Made by a program: the position numbers and the translations under genes. DNA of 64,000 bases, taken from positions 14,242,000 through 14,305,999 of the forward strand of contig CM068316.1 in assembly GCA_034766995.1 (NCBI GenBank), written 5' to 3'. Position 1 is the stretch's first letter; every line of letters begins with the position of its first letter. Source of the DNA: Acanthacorydalis orientalis (lineage: Eukaryota; Arthropoda; Insecta; Megaloptera; Corydalidae). Below are positions 39,785-54,485 of this stretch, one piece after another. A model generated the notes under the pieces. It did no database searches. It worked only from the letters and a program-made list of their open reading frames with translations, and was not told where the DNA came from.

Positions 39785-40068
39785 TATTAAAAGTGTGAGT
39801 GTAAAGGAAATCGTATAAAAGCCGTAAGTATGTTAAATAAAAAATAGGATAAAAATTTATTAAAATGTCAATGAATGAAAACAAATAAAACAAATATTTC
39901 GGTTAGGTTATACGATATTTCAACGTAACATTTTACGTTAAGTATATAAAACCACGATGAAATAATGAGGACAAATGAAATAATTTGTATTTATTTTTTT
40001 AGATTTTAGGATATTTCTAATAAATAACGGTAAAAATAAGAAACATCTATCAAAAAAAAACATACAAG
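39785..40068 (+). promoter_or_regulatory. Probable lolal 5' UTR with a possible leader intron
   Basis: Two signals suggest a non-coding first exon. A strong donor motif (gccGTAAGTATG) sits at 39821-39831. A long T tract ending in AG lies at 39991-40002, with a second AG at 40008-40009, followed by an A-rich leader to the ATG at 40069. No convincing TATA box or initiator is seen further upstream. This is inference from splice-like motifs only; an unspliced leader is equally possible. Confidence 0.35.
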
Positions 40069-40515
40069 ATGGCAGATCAACAACAGTTTTTCTTGAAGTG
40101 GAATGACTTTCAAAGTAATATGGTTTCATCGTTTAGACATCTACGAGATGAAAAGTCCTTTACCGATGTAACGTTGGCGTGTGAAGGTCAGACATGTAAG
40201 GCGCATAAAATGGTTTTGTCGGCATGCAGTCCGTATTTCAAAAGTTTATTAGAGGTAACGATCGGTATAAAAATATCAATAGTAGAGCAAAACTATTAAT
40301 TTTCTTTGAAACGTCTACAGGAAAACCCTTCGAAACATCCGATAATCATATTAAAAGATGTATCATATCAGCATTTGCAAGCGATTCTTGAATTTATGTA
40401 CGCAGGCGAAGTAAATGTATCGCAAGAACAATTACCAGCATTCTTGAAAACAGCGGATAGACTAAAAATTAAGGGTTTGGCTGAAGCTCCACAAGCCATC
40501 AAGCGAGAAGGTTAA
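40069..40515 (+). CDS. lolal: Lola-like BTB protein (batman/lolal), complete, two coding exons
   Basis: Exons 40069-40254 and 40321-40515 join to 126 residues; Drosophila Lolal is about 127. The protein is almost only a BTB/POZ domain. It starts MADQQQFFLKWNDFQ, then FTDVTLACEGQTCKAHKMVL and SACSPYFKSLLE, and exon 2 continues ENPSKHPIIILKDVSYQHLQ, EFMYAGEVNVSQEQLPAFLK and ends in IKREG, the short tail typical of Lolal; there is no zinc finger. Known family role: nuclear BTB adaptor that binds GAGA factor and other BTB proteins and acts with Polycomb/trithorax-group complexes at chromatin. The start has a good context (caagATGg) and an A-rich leader. The 66-bp phase-0 intron has GAG|gtaacg and ctacag|GAA borders. 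No frame damage is seen. Codons are far less AT-rich than the flanks, as expected under constraint. Alternatives such as lola, ttk or br fit less well because they carry long C-terminal regions. Confidence 0.95.
40255..40320 (+). other. lolal: Short intron of lolal
   Basis: GT-AG intron of 66 bp between the two coding exons. The open frame of exon 1 reads on into the intron for 14 codons and then stops, which shows that splicing is needed to continue the BTB domain. The pyrimidine tract before the acceptor is weak (tttctttgaaacgtctacag). Confidence 0.9.
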
Positions 40516-43500
40516 TTTTTAAGTTAGAATTATATTAGGATAAGTTACAAAATTGTTTACATTCTTGTATCGAAATTGGTGTTCTTTTTTCGCATGAGTA
40601 ATTAAATGAAATGATTTATTTGTTAAATTTCTTGCATTTTATACACTTTAAATTATAGTAATATTTCCATAACAAGTTTTTGAAATATATTAATAAATAT
40701 ATATATATATATATACATATTCTCTTCTTTTCCCATTAGAGCTATAATTCAACGTTACCAAATGTACAAATCTTTAATAAATCTTCTGTGCGTAACATTA
40801 CTAAATTGTGAATCTTGTGAAATTGATGACACATTTGATAATGTATATACCGTCCGTATGTATGAGGTTAACGAGCATATTTAAAAGTATTGTGTAAGAC
40901 TTGTGTGTCTGAGCATTTTAACTAAAACATCTGCAAAGCAGAACAGGAGTTATTAAAGATTTCATTAATGATTCTCATTGTATAAAATAATGACATATTT
41001 TATTTTCATATAGTTCTATATATTTATAAGTATTAATTTTTTTCACGGTTTTTAATATTATTATCATTTTATACTTGTTTTCAACACAATGCATCTGATA
41101 AAAATTAATTTCAATTTGACGGTAAAAAATATAAATGCAAAAACAAGTTATTGTATTTATTATGTATTCCTGACGGTGGTGAAAAATAAATAATATTGTT
41201 TTTGATGATTTCTGTGTATTTTTTTCATTACAAAGTAATCAAATATATGTGCGTTTTATTTTTGGGAATATTTACATTATTTCAATAAATAAAAGTTATT
41301 TTTCTTCAGTTTAAAAAGAATAGGAAACATTCTATTTTTATAGGAATAGCTATTTGAAGATTACTGATCGATTATTAAATTATTCTTGAAAAGTAAATTC
41401 AATAATACTGTCTGTAAGTTAAACGTTAAAAAATATATTTCCATAAATGTCTAAAATACTTAATGTCAGTTTAAATAACCATCACAGGTACTGTTGTCAT
41501 TATTTTGACTCTTACCTAATATATAATTTTACACCCATTTTAAAATGAAATATTTAGAATTATTCAATAATGAAAATTATTTATTTAATTGCTAAGTTTA
41601 TTTTAGTATTACTTCAGTTTTTTTAAAAAAAAAATGTATACAAATACATTATTATTATAAATGTTAAAAATTTAAGATATTGTACACATTGTTAAGAGTT
41701 TTAGCCCTGGATATGAATAAATAAATTGTATTTTTAAAACCGAACTTAAAATCTTGCAAGATGTTTTATTGTAATAATTAGCATTTTATAAGATTTTGAA
41801 ACGTATTTTGATTAATTCTAAAAGTACTTTATATCAATATGTTATATTTTTACATAATTTGGTAAAAAATTATGGCATCGGTGTTGGTACATTATAGTTT
41901 TTATTCAATTTTGGTGCTTCAATTTTTTCTACAGTGAAAAATAAATAAAAAATATTCTTTATTTTTAGTAGAATTTTAGTAAAAAAATCATTTGTAATTG
42001 TTTAGTAGACAAAAAATAATTTTTGTAATTAGAATAAAACTGTATTATTTTAAAAATAAATAAAAATTTTAATGAAATGTTTTTTTTTGTTAGATAATTT
42101 AAATATAAAACAGTTGTGTCACTAAATTAGAAAGAAAATAGAGGTAAGATTTCTCTTTTTAATAATAAAATTTACTTATTAAATGAAATCTATATTTTGA
42201 TGATATATAATAAAATTAAATATTTATTTAATGTCATAAAAACTATTTTTTCTTTCAGCCAAACCTATGAAGAAAATCAAGAAAATAATTATATTTTATA
42301 TTCAATGAATATTAGTATTTTAAAGTTACTTTTCAAAATTTATTATTCATTTATTTTTATTTTTTGAAATTACGCTATAAATTGTTTTGCTTCAATAATA
42401 ATACCTGTTATGTAACAAAAACTTATTATAAAACTACTAATCTATTCTATAAGGTGTTTAAAGACAAAGGAAATAGTTATATTGCTCAATATTTTTATTA
42501 TTGTACATTGAATTATTACATCAACAGTAATAAAAGAAATATGAATTGTAAATATAAAATTCATATTAAATAAAAAATATTTATTATATGTCATTAAGTA
42601 CACTAACTGTAGTAATCATGAATATAAATAAATCAACTATTCAATACATTAAAATAACTGATTGTCATATATTAGAAATAAAATTTTTAAATATTTATTT
42701 TTAGTAATCGGTTTGTTAAATTATTTAACCATCTAAAAACCATCAAGAAACGAAATATATCACTAAATCAGTATGTTTCTATATTTAATATACCTTTTGA
42801 TAGGTTATTATAAAAATAATTTTTAAAATACAGTACACAGAAACAACATGGAACTTTAAAACCCAACAATTAAATATTTCAATCATTAAATGCTTGTAAT
42901 TGTTAAAGAAAATATTCTTATACTAATTTAATCGTTTATATTATATATACTAATAATATATTATTCAAAATACATATGTTGCTGTTAAACCTATGTTACC
43001 TTCATTACTGCTTCAATGGAGCATTCAAACATTTTACTAAAATTAAAATAAATAACGAAAATTTACATATTGTTACTAATTTAATATATTGATACTTCAG
43101 TCAAGTTATAATAGTACAAAACGAAATTTTAATATATTTTTTTTTATTTTATATTCAGAACATATACATTGAGATGCGTGATTTTTTTAATATAAAACAT
43201 TTACATCTACCCTAAAATGTACCTACAGCATTTTTCGAAATTACAATATAGTTTGTTTTATGAACTTTTCAGTCAGTTAGAAGTTACAAATTGTACATGT
43301 AATATTAAGTGATAAAGATATATTAAAAACAAGTTTAGTTTTGGATTAAACATTTAACAAGGTGGTTGGTTATACATTTCAAAAATGTATATTAAAACAA
43401 TTTAATATAAAAAATGAAGATTTTTTTCAAGTAGTAGAGATATAGATGTTTTAAAATCCATATAACAAAAATCCAAATTAAAATTGATATTTTGTAAATA

Positions 43501-44100
43501 GCCAATTATTATTTCGCTACAATTTTGGAAACTGAATACATTCATTAATATTTGTCTAGTAATAATTTTTGTGCGCTAGTGGATTATTGACGGCTATTTG
43601 CAAGGCTACTGTAATTCATTTTAATATAAATATTAATACTGATACAATAACATTTTTTTTTCTTATAAAACGAATATTCATTACATTTCTTCGAAAAAAC
43701 ATAAACATTATCAATTCTGTAATAATTAGATGAATATATTTATGATTATTTATGTTAATTAAAATTCTAATACTATATAAATGTTTTATTACATTTATGA
43801 CTTTTAATTATGGTCTTTAAAACAACTTGTTTTTAACATTACTTCGTAAATTTAAAATTTAATGTTCTGTAGAGTAAATTATATGGTAAGTGGACACAAA
43901 TATAATTTTATACAGAAATAAAAAGCTTATGGATACTTTTTATTTAACTCGATCTTAGAATTTGATAACAGAACTGTACCTTTCATTTTAGATAACTTTG
44001 TTTGTCAGGGATTCGATATTAATATTTATTAGAAGTATAGTTGAATGAAATTTTTATTTGAGTTTTAGAATTTTTTTCATTTTTTTGTGTTGTGTCTAAT

Positions 44101-44103
<3 letters not shown>

Positions 44104-44166
<63 letters not shown>
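44104..44166. repeat. (TA)n microsatellite
   Basis: About 31 pure TA units in AT-rich DNA. Confidence 0.97.
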
Positions 44167-44168
<2 letters not shown>

Positions 44169-45618
44169 AACCATTTATTTAATATTTAATAAATATAATA
44201 GGATATTGGTTAATTTTTTGTTAATTATTTCTGTACTCTGATTATATTTGAATATAATGTCGACAAAATTAAAACTTGAATCTCTTAATAGAACTGTATA
44301 CATATTCTATACAAACAAATTTATAATTGGAAATAATTGAAAATTATAATTGAATGTTCCAGACGATGCCCCAGTATTATGCTGTTTGATAAGAGTTATC
44401 AAAAAGCGTCCTCATGCGTTCTTATTAAGCACTAAATGAATTAACAAAAATTGGTCTTGTCATCTGGGCAGTCGCTTAGTCGCTTGACTTTTTGTCACAG
44501 CCTTGAGAATGTCGCAATGTATACATTTTAGTTAATACTAAAATGTATAGACACTAAAATTTTCATTTTTTAATACTCAGTAATATTACACTATTCCTGT
44601 TTAACGTCTTTATAATAATGTGGATAATTATAAATAACACAAGTTACACTAAATTGTTAATTGATATTAATTCTTTGTATCCATTCAAGATATAAATACA
44701 GAAAAACTCGTTTATAATAAGGATGGATATAACGAATTTATGGCGTACATACAAGAATTTGGTTTATGTGTATTTCCATATAAATATTAAGTTGTATAAT
44801 GAACTTGTTTCAAATTTATACTAAATACATATAAGTTTCTTAAGAACTTTATTCTTTACCGAATTGTTCTTAAACCTCATTTTTAGAACAGGAAGAAGAT
44901 AACTGACCTGTTCATTCTTAAATACAAAACTGTCTGTGTCTTTCTATACTATTATTGTGTTAACTAACACCTTTGTCAATTAAAGCCCAAAATGTGCTTT
45001 CATTTTAAATAAAATAACAAATATGTTTATATTGTTTTTAATCATTTACATAAACTTTTTCAATTTTACATTTATTTGTTTTTTAATAAAAGTACTAAAT
45101 TCTAATATAATTTATTATCATATTACGGATATTTCTGTGAAAAACATAATATCTAGGTGAATTTACCTGCCACTAATTTAAAAAGTTACAGTTATACAGA
45201 TAAAAATCAAAATGTTCAATCAACAATTATAACGAGGAAATATGGTCGGTTTCATAGTGCTCATTATAAACGAGTTTGGCTGTATTTATTATTTTAATTT
45301 TTAATTCTTTATTTTGATTTTCAATACTGGCGGATGTTTCATTTCCCCATACTGATAAATCCAAAATAATCTTTGGATTATTTAAATTAATATTTTTCTG
45401 AAAAAATTTTTTTTAGTTTTATTTTTTACTTTGATTTCTATTACACTTTATTCAATTTTGAGACATTCTTTTGCACTGTGTTCGTTTGTAAATGATATAC
45501 TTTAAAAAATATTAGTACTGGAAAAAAATAAAAATGTTCTAAGTTTTTAATTTAAATATTTTTATATTTTTAGGACAGTAAACAACCAATAGTTAATATT
45601 AAAAGTATAATAATGTTA

Positions 45619-45624
<6 letters not shown>

Positions 45625-45712
<88 letters not shown>

Positions 45713-45836
45713 ATATATATATGTGTGTATGTGTGTGTGTGTTTGCATTACAGCGTATATGCATATTAATTGTAGAATCAGGAAAATTTAGAAAATTACT
45801 GAATCTTATGAATAAATGGTTTGAAATTTAAAATTG

Positions 45837-45886
<50 letters not shown>

Positions 45887-45888
45887 AT
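45625..45888. repeat. Large (TA)n-(TG)n array and a second (TA)n array
   Basis: The first spans 45625-45741, with one phase break (attata) and a (TG)n end; the second spans 45839-45888. Confidence 0.95.
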
Positions 45889-47122
45889 AAATCTTGTAAT
45901 AATAACTTTATAGAAAATAGAAATATGTACACTAATCAGTACTGTCATAATGTCCACTTAAAAATCATCTAATGAATGAAAACATTAAACTAAAAAGAAC
46001 TTTCTTTCTGTTGTACCATGTATTTAATAAAACAGTATTTCTTATATAAAATATCTTTCTACTGCCAGTAATTCCAATGAATCACTGTCCTAAAACCTAA
46101 AATACTAAAAGTTGTATAAACTTATCAAAAAATATGTAAATTTAAAAATATATAAAATCGTTCGAGTAGAGTAGTCGATAATAACATTTAAGTATACTTT
46201 GATTATGTTAGTATAATACTTTTTAAGTTATGTAACTTATAAAAAAGTGTTTAAATACTGTTATATATTAGATATGCTAAAATAGAATTGACTATAAGTC
46301 ATTTAAATACAGCCAGTGAAATCATCAAATATTTCTCACATAAATAAATATATCCATTTTTTGTAATCATTTTACATATGTACACTCATTATTTTCTTGT
46401 ACCTGCATCTAATACAAAATTATTTCAATCTAAGGTACTGAAAATGTATGTACCATACACAAACCGTACAACTCACTGGCCATATACATACAGTTATATA
46501 TTATGTTTCCTTAATAGTTTATATCAATACGTATACACTAGTATATGATTTTTTCTATGATTCATTATGTAAAATAAATACTGCTCTTTTTCTACATCGT
46601 TTATCTAAACTACAACAATGCAAAGCGTTTTTTTTTAGGTTTTGATCGACAAAAAGGCAGTGAGGCATTAATAACAATATTGTTGAGAGACAGTCCAGTA
46701 AAACAAACATGATTCATCGAAGATTCAATTTTTTTTTACAACAAACAATATACTACATCTATAAACGGAAACCAAATATTTAGAACTAGATACATGAAAA
46801 AATATATAACACTTATATACATCTATTAATTTATATGTTACTAATTGTAAAAAATATCCAGTATTATAAGAATATAAAATTACTTAAAGAACATTAAAAG
46901 CTATTATTTTTTTTTTGTAAAAGCACATATCGATACAATAGAAAATGCCAAATATACGAAACATTACATTAAAAATATTTTTATAATAATAATAATACAA
47001 TTAATTGACATTAACTTATTTTATACCACCTATTCACAACAACATTTTATTACAAATATAGTCACTTATTTTTTAGGCCTTATATATTTATTTGATGTGC
47101 AATTAATATTCTTTTTATTCTT

Positions 47123-47125
<3 letters not shown>

Positions 47126-47174
<49 letters not shown>
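47126..47174. repeat. (TA)n microsatellite
   Basis: About 24 pure TA units. Confidence 0.97.
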
Positions 47175-47177
<3 letters not shown>

Positions 47178-50100
47178 AAACAAATATTTTTCATAATCCA
47201 TGAATTTAATGTTTAGTGAAAGTATTTCATTTTATTATTATGAGTTATTTTAAGTATTTATATCTGTTTTGAAAATGTGAATATGGTAAATGTTAGAAAC
47301 ATAAAACAGAAAATGGTTTTTATAAAAAACCCTTTATTATAAAGTCTTAAACGATTAAAAATGTATTACTTTAATTGTACTGTCAACAGATGCTTTTAGT
47401 AAAATGTATAATTGAAATGTTGAAGTTTGGTAAAAAGTGTGCATAAGAATTATAAGTGTTCTGTAAACTAGTAACATCATTTTTAAGCAATATCGTAATA
47501 ACGAATATTATAAAATCAAAAATAAATTTAAAAGGAATTGGGCACGTTTAATTTATATCCAATTATTACATTTTATCTCTATGCAATAATATATTTATAA
47601 ATTTGTTATATAATGCAACACTCTACTCATTTTTTACAAATTCAATTTATTATAGTAAAAAATGTAACAGAAACAAATTACTGAAACTAAAATTTATTCA
47701 ATGAACTGAACTTTTTTTGGAAAATTGATATATGTTGCCTGTCTTTTTAATAATTTTCTTTGATTATTTTTATGTTGGTATAATTGCATTTACAAATATT
47801 TTTTTTACATAACTTTGTATAAGACTCGGATTTTTCTTCATTAAAACTTGTCTTATTTTGTTCAGAATCTTATCTTTTAAAAACGAATGAAAATGATATA
47901 AAAATTAATATATAGGATATGTGATTAAATAAGAGAATGCCTTTTTTAATTGCTATACTAAATCTAACTGAAAAAACATCTTTGGAGTTCATAGATGTAG
48001 TTTATAATTTTTATACTACCAATTGATTTGTTATCTTATGTACCAGAAAAGTAATGATAGAATTTAGGAATTTAAGGTACCTGTACGGAATAAAAAAATA
48101 AATTGAAAATTAGGTTCGAATACTTCAGTTTTTAATAATTATTTTCCAAAAAATAAAGCAGAATTGAATGAGGTTTGGTTGTATATAAATTATTAAGTAT
48201 GGAACATTAACTAAACCTATTATGCTATCATATTTAAGATATGAGTTGTAATTGAAAACACTGATTTAACAAAAATAATACAATATATTTTTTTTAAGAA
48301 CGTTCCATTATAGTAAATAGATGAAATGTTATTAAAAAACTAAGCAGTCAATAAGTAATTATAATTTATTATTCTTATAAAAATCCAGGCGGAAAAATAT
48401 TATACTGTTTGCAAACAGTTAAAATATTTAAATATTAAAATTGTATAATTTTTGTTTTTAAAAAAATTATTTAACAGCTATTAAACACTATTAAATATTT
48501 CAAATAGTACTTTTTGTAAAGATATTAATTAATTTAATTATTATACTATTTTGAATATTGTATTTTATACTATTTATGTTTAGATCCGTATAATTAATTA
48601 TAAAGTAGTGCTAGTAGTAGTAGTGAAGGTGAGAGTGAGGGTGGACCAGTCTCAGATTACCAGTCCGGCCTTGCTTCTAGGCGTTACTCGAATCCTTGAA
48701 ACATTTCTTAAAAGACATACGGTTTTATAAAGTGACTGTAGTAAAAATCATATTTTCATATATTTTGACAAGAAAAAGGGTCTTTCTTATAAAAAGTAGA
48801 CTGAAAATTGTACATGACTTATAGATGAAGGAAATTGTATTTTTGAATTAGACATGAATTAATTTCTTTTGAAAAAAGTTGAATTTTGTCACATCTAATA
48901 ATAAACTATTTATTTCTGATTTCTCTATAACACGATTATAGAATTAATAAAAAATAGAAATGTATAAAAATTATACATCAACATATTTTTTCATATGTAC
49001 TTGAATATAAAAATAAATGTTAATCAGAGTTGTTACAAAAAAAAGAATAGAAGTTAAAATTAAGTAATTTAATATTTGAATTTAAAATATTAAAATTGAA
49101 AGACCATTTTGATCAATTCTAGAAATTCAACGTCAAAATTTAATAAACAATCGAAAATAACTAGTATCTAATTCATTTTGAGAGTTGAATGTTATTTTTC
49201 TTTCTTTATCAATTTAAAATGAAATGGAGTTTAAATGAAACATTTTTTATTTCAAAGTTAACATGAGGAAAAAAATAGAATTTTAATTGAAATACAATAA
49301 ATGGTTAAGAATGAATAAAGATTTTCATCAAAAATAGCAATTATTTAATCAAGTGACAAGCAAGTTCAACTTTTGATTCAAGTATCATCAATTTACTTCA
49401 ATTATTGTGATAGCTGTTATTATATTATAAAGAGAAATAATTTAAATATTGATTTATTCAAAAGCAATTATACAAACCATAAAAGACTAATAATTCATTA
49501 AGAAAAAAAAGACAAACAAAAGATTAAATTAATTGTATATACTTTTTCAGTTTTTTTCAGATTTTAAATTAAAGGTTTAGTATTTAAGTAACATTTCATT
49601 CATTAATTTTTAACAATAAATTAAAAATGTTGTGTGAATAGGTAATCATACTGAATATAGTTTGGCGCAAAGAAGAAATATATTATTGTATTTGATTAAG
49701 TCTAGGCCCAATTAATATAATTTTTGGACATGTAAGACACAAAATCACATAGATTTACGTAGAAAGTTCAAAAGGCTATTCTGATCACAAACAAGACATA
49801 ATTAGTTTACGACACTGTAGAGATTAACATCTGATCTAAACGTTCTTTAACACAGCCATATGAAAAAAATATCCATCCAAAGTACAATCTCATAAAAAAC
49901 GCGAAACGCATGCATTCTCTTTCAGGTGTATAAGCTAAATTTGTTTCGTGAACAGAATAGATTTACATTTTAGGCCTTCTATCTACTATTCGATATTAAT
50001 TCAATGAAACATAAAAGACTTAAAACATAGTACTATATTTTTGTCATACATACGAATCAGAATTTAACAATTTAGACATTTTACATTTTTTTTTAAATCA

Positions 50101-50479
50101 CAATAGGAATTATTGGAAGGAAATATGTATACATCATCATTTTTATAAGGTGAAGATCCTTTATTTTAATATTATTATACGAAGATATATGATCTTAATA
50201 TTAATTTTCTATGAATCAAATTTATTATCCTTTATCATGTTACTAAGTTAAGATATTTTTCGCATGCAATTCTTTTTTTTTTTTGGTTTACTTATATATA
50301 AATTTATAATGGAAGATTGCACTTAGTAGTTTCCAGAACTGTAATAAGATATGAATAAATATTTAAACATTTTATTTTTCAAACATAAATAATTTAGTAT
50401 TTAATTCCACCGAATAATATACCTTGCACGGAAATATTACACAATTATTTTTATTTAAATATATTTATTAGTGAAAGTA

Positions 50480-50481
<2 letters not shown>

Positions 50482-50526
<45 letters not shown>

Positions 50527-50614
50527 AAAATACAAAATAATTTATTAAATGAAAAGGTACTTGAAAACAGTTCAAAAACAACGGGTATTATTAATTATAC
50601 ACATACATACATAA

Positions 50615-50655
<41 letters not shown>
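50482..50655. repeat. Two (TA)n arrays
   Basis: Pure TA at 50482-50521 and 50620-50655, the second led by catacatacata. Confidence 0.95.
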
Positions 50656-50658
<3 letters not shown>

Positions 50659-51401
50659 CGTACCTAATTATAAATTATTTTTAATTAAATACAAATAAAA
50701 AATGCTTCTAATTAAATTTCTCGTTAATTTTTTTGTAAATAATATACACATTTTCTGTGTGATGTATGAATAATGATAACATTCTAATAACATCCGATTT
50801 ATTTACTATTTGAAAATAATAAGCTGAAATACAAATAACTTTAATGGCGATATATTACTGATTTTTAAAATGTACTTAAACATATATTTATATATTAAAA
50901 TGTAGTCTTATTTTTTAAAAATAACCTATTTAATGATACAAAATATTATTTTGTGCTTACAATAGAATTTATGTACTTTCACTGTTAAATTCAAGAAAAA
51001 AAATATTACTAAATACGTCATTATACAAGTGTATCAATTTTTGTACTTTTATTTTGTAATTTTTTATGCCTAATTATAGAGAACAATATGAATCAATTTT
51101 TAAATATGTATTTACACATGCATACACATATGTATACGCAGAATAATTCTTCGATAACATGAACAATCAGTGTTCTAAATTCATATGTAATTATAAACTA
51201 AAAAATTTGAATATTTAATATATAATTTTAGAATTTAAGTATAACCTTACATTATGTCACATTGTTTAATAATAATGACAGTAAAGATTATATTTTTGAA
51301 TTTTAATATATTTGTATAAATATTTATTTTCATATAATAAAGTAGGGTGATCTATACCTTTCCGAAAATAAGGTCTAATGAGATTTATATTATCGAAAAA
51401 A

Positions 51402-51425
51402 CACGTACACACACTTACACACATA

Positions 51426-51470
<45 letters not shown>

Positions 51471-51483
51471 TTATATGTATGTG

Positions 51484-51526
<43 letters not shown>

Positions 51527-51537
51527 ATATATATATG
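51402..51537. repeat. CA/TA/TG compound array
   Basis: acacacttacaca, TA run, gtatgtgtgt, then TA/TGTATA blocks. Both strands stay open by chance of the repeat. Confidence 0.95.
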
Positions 51538-51681
51538 ACCCAATATTTTTCGAATTACTCATTATTAACTATTTAAAAATTTTTAAATTAATTATTATTT
51601 CTTACTTAAAGGATTTATTCTCATTTATAAAACACAACAATGTTATATGAAATGAAGATTTACCTAAAAACATTGTTTTAT

Positions 51682-52110
51682 ATTATTGGAAGCAATTTAA
51701 GATCAGATGCTTGTAAAAAAAAATCAGATATTACTTAACTGTAGTATTAAAACATTAGAGTATGAAAAGGAAAGCGGTTATTTCTTTGGTAATGGTTTAA
51801 AAACATAGAGAAATATTGTTTACGAAATAGAAAATTATTAATTAAACAAACATTCAAACAAAACTTCAGGTTATCTATTAATCTCCAAAATGTTCTTAAG
51901 TATTTAAAACAGTTTAGAGAACTGATCATAATTGATCATTATTGGAAACGATTTAAGATTAGTTGCTTGTAAAAATAATTCAGATATTACTTTACTGTAG
52001 TGTTAAAACATTAGAGTATGAAAAGGAAGGCGGTTATTTCTTTGGTAACTGTTTAAGAACATAGAGAAATATTGTTTACGAAATAAAAAGACAGAGAACT
52101 GATCATCCAA
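51682..52110. repeat. Diverged tandem duplication, period about 256 bp
   Basis: Copy 1 starts at 51682 (attattggaagcaatttaag) and copy 2 at 51938 (attattggaaacgatttaag). Shared blocks include cattagagtatgaaaaggaa, cggttatttctttggtaa and atagagaaatattgtttacg. Copy 2 lacks about 80 bp present in copy 1 before the shared agagaactgatcat (51915-51928 and 52094-52107). The minus-strand frame across copy 1 is not conserved as a protein. Confidence 0.9.
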
Positions 52111-52679
52111 CATCATTGATAGTTTAATGAAATATCTGATATGTAGCGTGACAAAGCAGCATTTTTATGAATAAGGATTTAAAACATTCATGAAAATTAA
52201 TTAAGAATGTGTTATAAAAGAGATCATAATGCCACTAAACAGAAATATATTTTAAAATCAACCATCAACAAAATTCTTCATTTAAGATTGAAAAAAAATG
52301 TACTATTATGGCCAGAAAAGTCTATTAAAGTTTTTAAGAGCAAAAGATTAAATTTTTCCAGCTAAGTTTTCTGCCACATGAACTAGCAATTATAATCGAT
52401 TTTAGATGGCATGACACATTAAATGGCATTTAAATATTAAGATTCTAAAGCAATTCATTATTAAAAAATTATTTGATCTTTCCCTACAAAAAGTGGGTGA
52501 TACAATATACAAATGGTGGAATCGTTCAAAGACTTGTGTGAAAATAATGAACATTCATTTTAAATGCTTGTTTTTTCTCTGTATTTTATTTAATCAATAA
52601 TAAACAAAGATAAAAGTGTTAGTTTCCTTTATTTAACGGGATATGTTTTTATTAATAATTATGACCAGACTAGGTATAC

Positions 52680-52681
52680 AG

Positions 52682-52762
<81 letters not shown>

Positions 52763-52768
52763 CATATG
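52680..52768. repeat. (CA)n-(TA)n microsatellite
   Basis: Nine CA units, about 29 TA units, then gtatatacatatg. Confidence 0.97.
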
Positions 52769-53793
52769 TTACATGTTATGAAATGTTTGAATATCCCAAT
52801 GGTTTTCATATATAAAAGCAACATGCAATCACTGCAAATGAATGTTTCTTTTTCATCTCATTTTTCATATAATTAAGTACTGAATATATAGTAAAAATAT
52901 AATTTTAATTTTGACAAAGCTATGAGTATAAGCCGACAAAGGAAGTGAATTTATATTTTCATAAACTTTGCAAAAGTATGGTTTTTTATAATAAAATGAG
53001 AAAAATGACAAATTCTAGATACCGAAAAAGATGTTAATTATATTAAAATGACGCTTGTACATACTTCTATATTAAAATGTATTAAAATTATCAATTAAAC
53101 TTACTTATTCATTCATTTTTTCATATAAAATGACTTATTTCGAATTCATAACCGAAAAAACTTTTATAATATTTACATTTCTAAGTAAAACTCGTTTCTA
53201 TTGACAATTAATTTTACAAATAACAAACATATGTATATGAAGACTTCGATTTTGGTTGATTCGATTTGTGTTATTACGGTAATTTTTTCGGTAATTTATG
53301 ATTTACTTTTTTAATTTTTCGGTAATTCCCCATTTAATTTGTATTTTCATCTTTATAATGCAAGATAGATAAGTTCATCAATTTTATTAGTGTAAGTCAG
53401 TCTTGTAATTTTTTTTGCATTTTGGTATTTAATAAAATGTGTTTAATTAAAATCTTAATAATGAGTGGAAATAAAAAGCATAAACAAATTATTTTGCAAT
53501 TCAAATTGGAAATTTTAAGATTCTTTAAATTTTGGGAGGAAGCAGTTGATATTTGCCGAGTATAGATGAAATGAATGAAAAGAAGTCTTATAGAAATATT
53601 ATGTATGTCACAGATTATTTCCATTTGCGTCCGCATTCTTTAGTACCAATTAACAACATAAACCGAGGTTTTGATGTACTTGTAAGAACAGATTGATAGG
53701 AAAATCCTTTGTTTTGTTTGATTCCTTTATTTATAATTTTATTCTTTATATGTAAACTTGTAATTAAACATCTTTTGTGAAATTTATAATCGC

Positions 53794-53798
<5 letters not shown>

Positions 53799-53861
<63 letters not shown>

Positions 53862-53945
53862 TAAACACAGTGTGAGAGTGTAAAATTATTTTTGTAGAAA
53901 TTTATTAGTTAATATTTATAAAATAATAATAGTTGTTATTATTTA

Positions 53946-53979
<34 letters not shown>

Positions 53980-54137
53980 AAAAAAACTGTCACTTTACTA
54001 AGTGGAATCATGTTTTCATAAAATGAAACGAATTTAGTCTTGTATTAAAACATATTTCATTTTTAATAAAAATTAAAGCCTATGAATAACAAGAGAATAA
54101 TCTTTTATAAAATGTTAAAATCATACACATACATACA

Positions 54138-54234
<97 letters not shown>

Positions 54235-54393
54235 AACTATGTGTGTATTATAACGCTTTAAATGTTAAAGTTCACTGATTATCTTTCTCAAGCAAATAAA
54301 TTTAATGTTGTATCGAAAAAAATATGACACAAGTTTAAATTAAGGTCCATGAAAGATTTTAGTTTGTACTAAGAGTGAGGAGGACAATTTTTA

Positions 54394-54483
<90 letters not shown>
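53799..54483. repeat. Cluster of four compound microsatellites
   Basis: (TA)n-(GA)n at 53799-53856; (TA)n at 53949-53977; (TA)n with a (TG)n end at 54140-54233; (TA)n with gtgtaca break at 54397-54483. Ordinary AT-rich sequence lies between. Confidence 0.93.

Positions 54484-54485
<2 letters not shown>

Larger units (their letters stand above)
40516..51400. other. AT-rich intergenic stretch downstream of lolal
   Basis: Candidate lolal poly(A) signals (aataaa) occur near 40690, 40775 and 41186. A GC-richer patch at 44360-44530 and a GTA/GAG-rich patch at 48605-48700 were examined and gave no gene. The remainder is AT-rich with microsatellites. Confidence 0.55.

Noticed and set aside
40069..40515. 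Assigning the BTB gene to lola, tramtrack, broad or mod(mdg4)
   Set aside because: The sequence fits the short lola-like protein, including the FFLKWNDFQ start and IKREG end with a stop directly after it; the others have longer C-terminal regions and different BTB residues.
48600..48700. GC-richer patch with gtagtagtagtg and gcgttactcgaatcc
   Set aside because: Looked like a tRNA or coding piece at first, but it does not fold as a tRNA and no frame or terminal repeat is recognisable.
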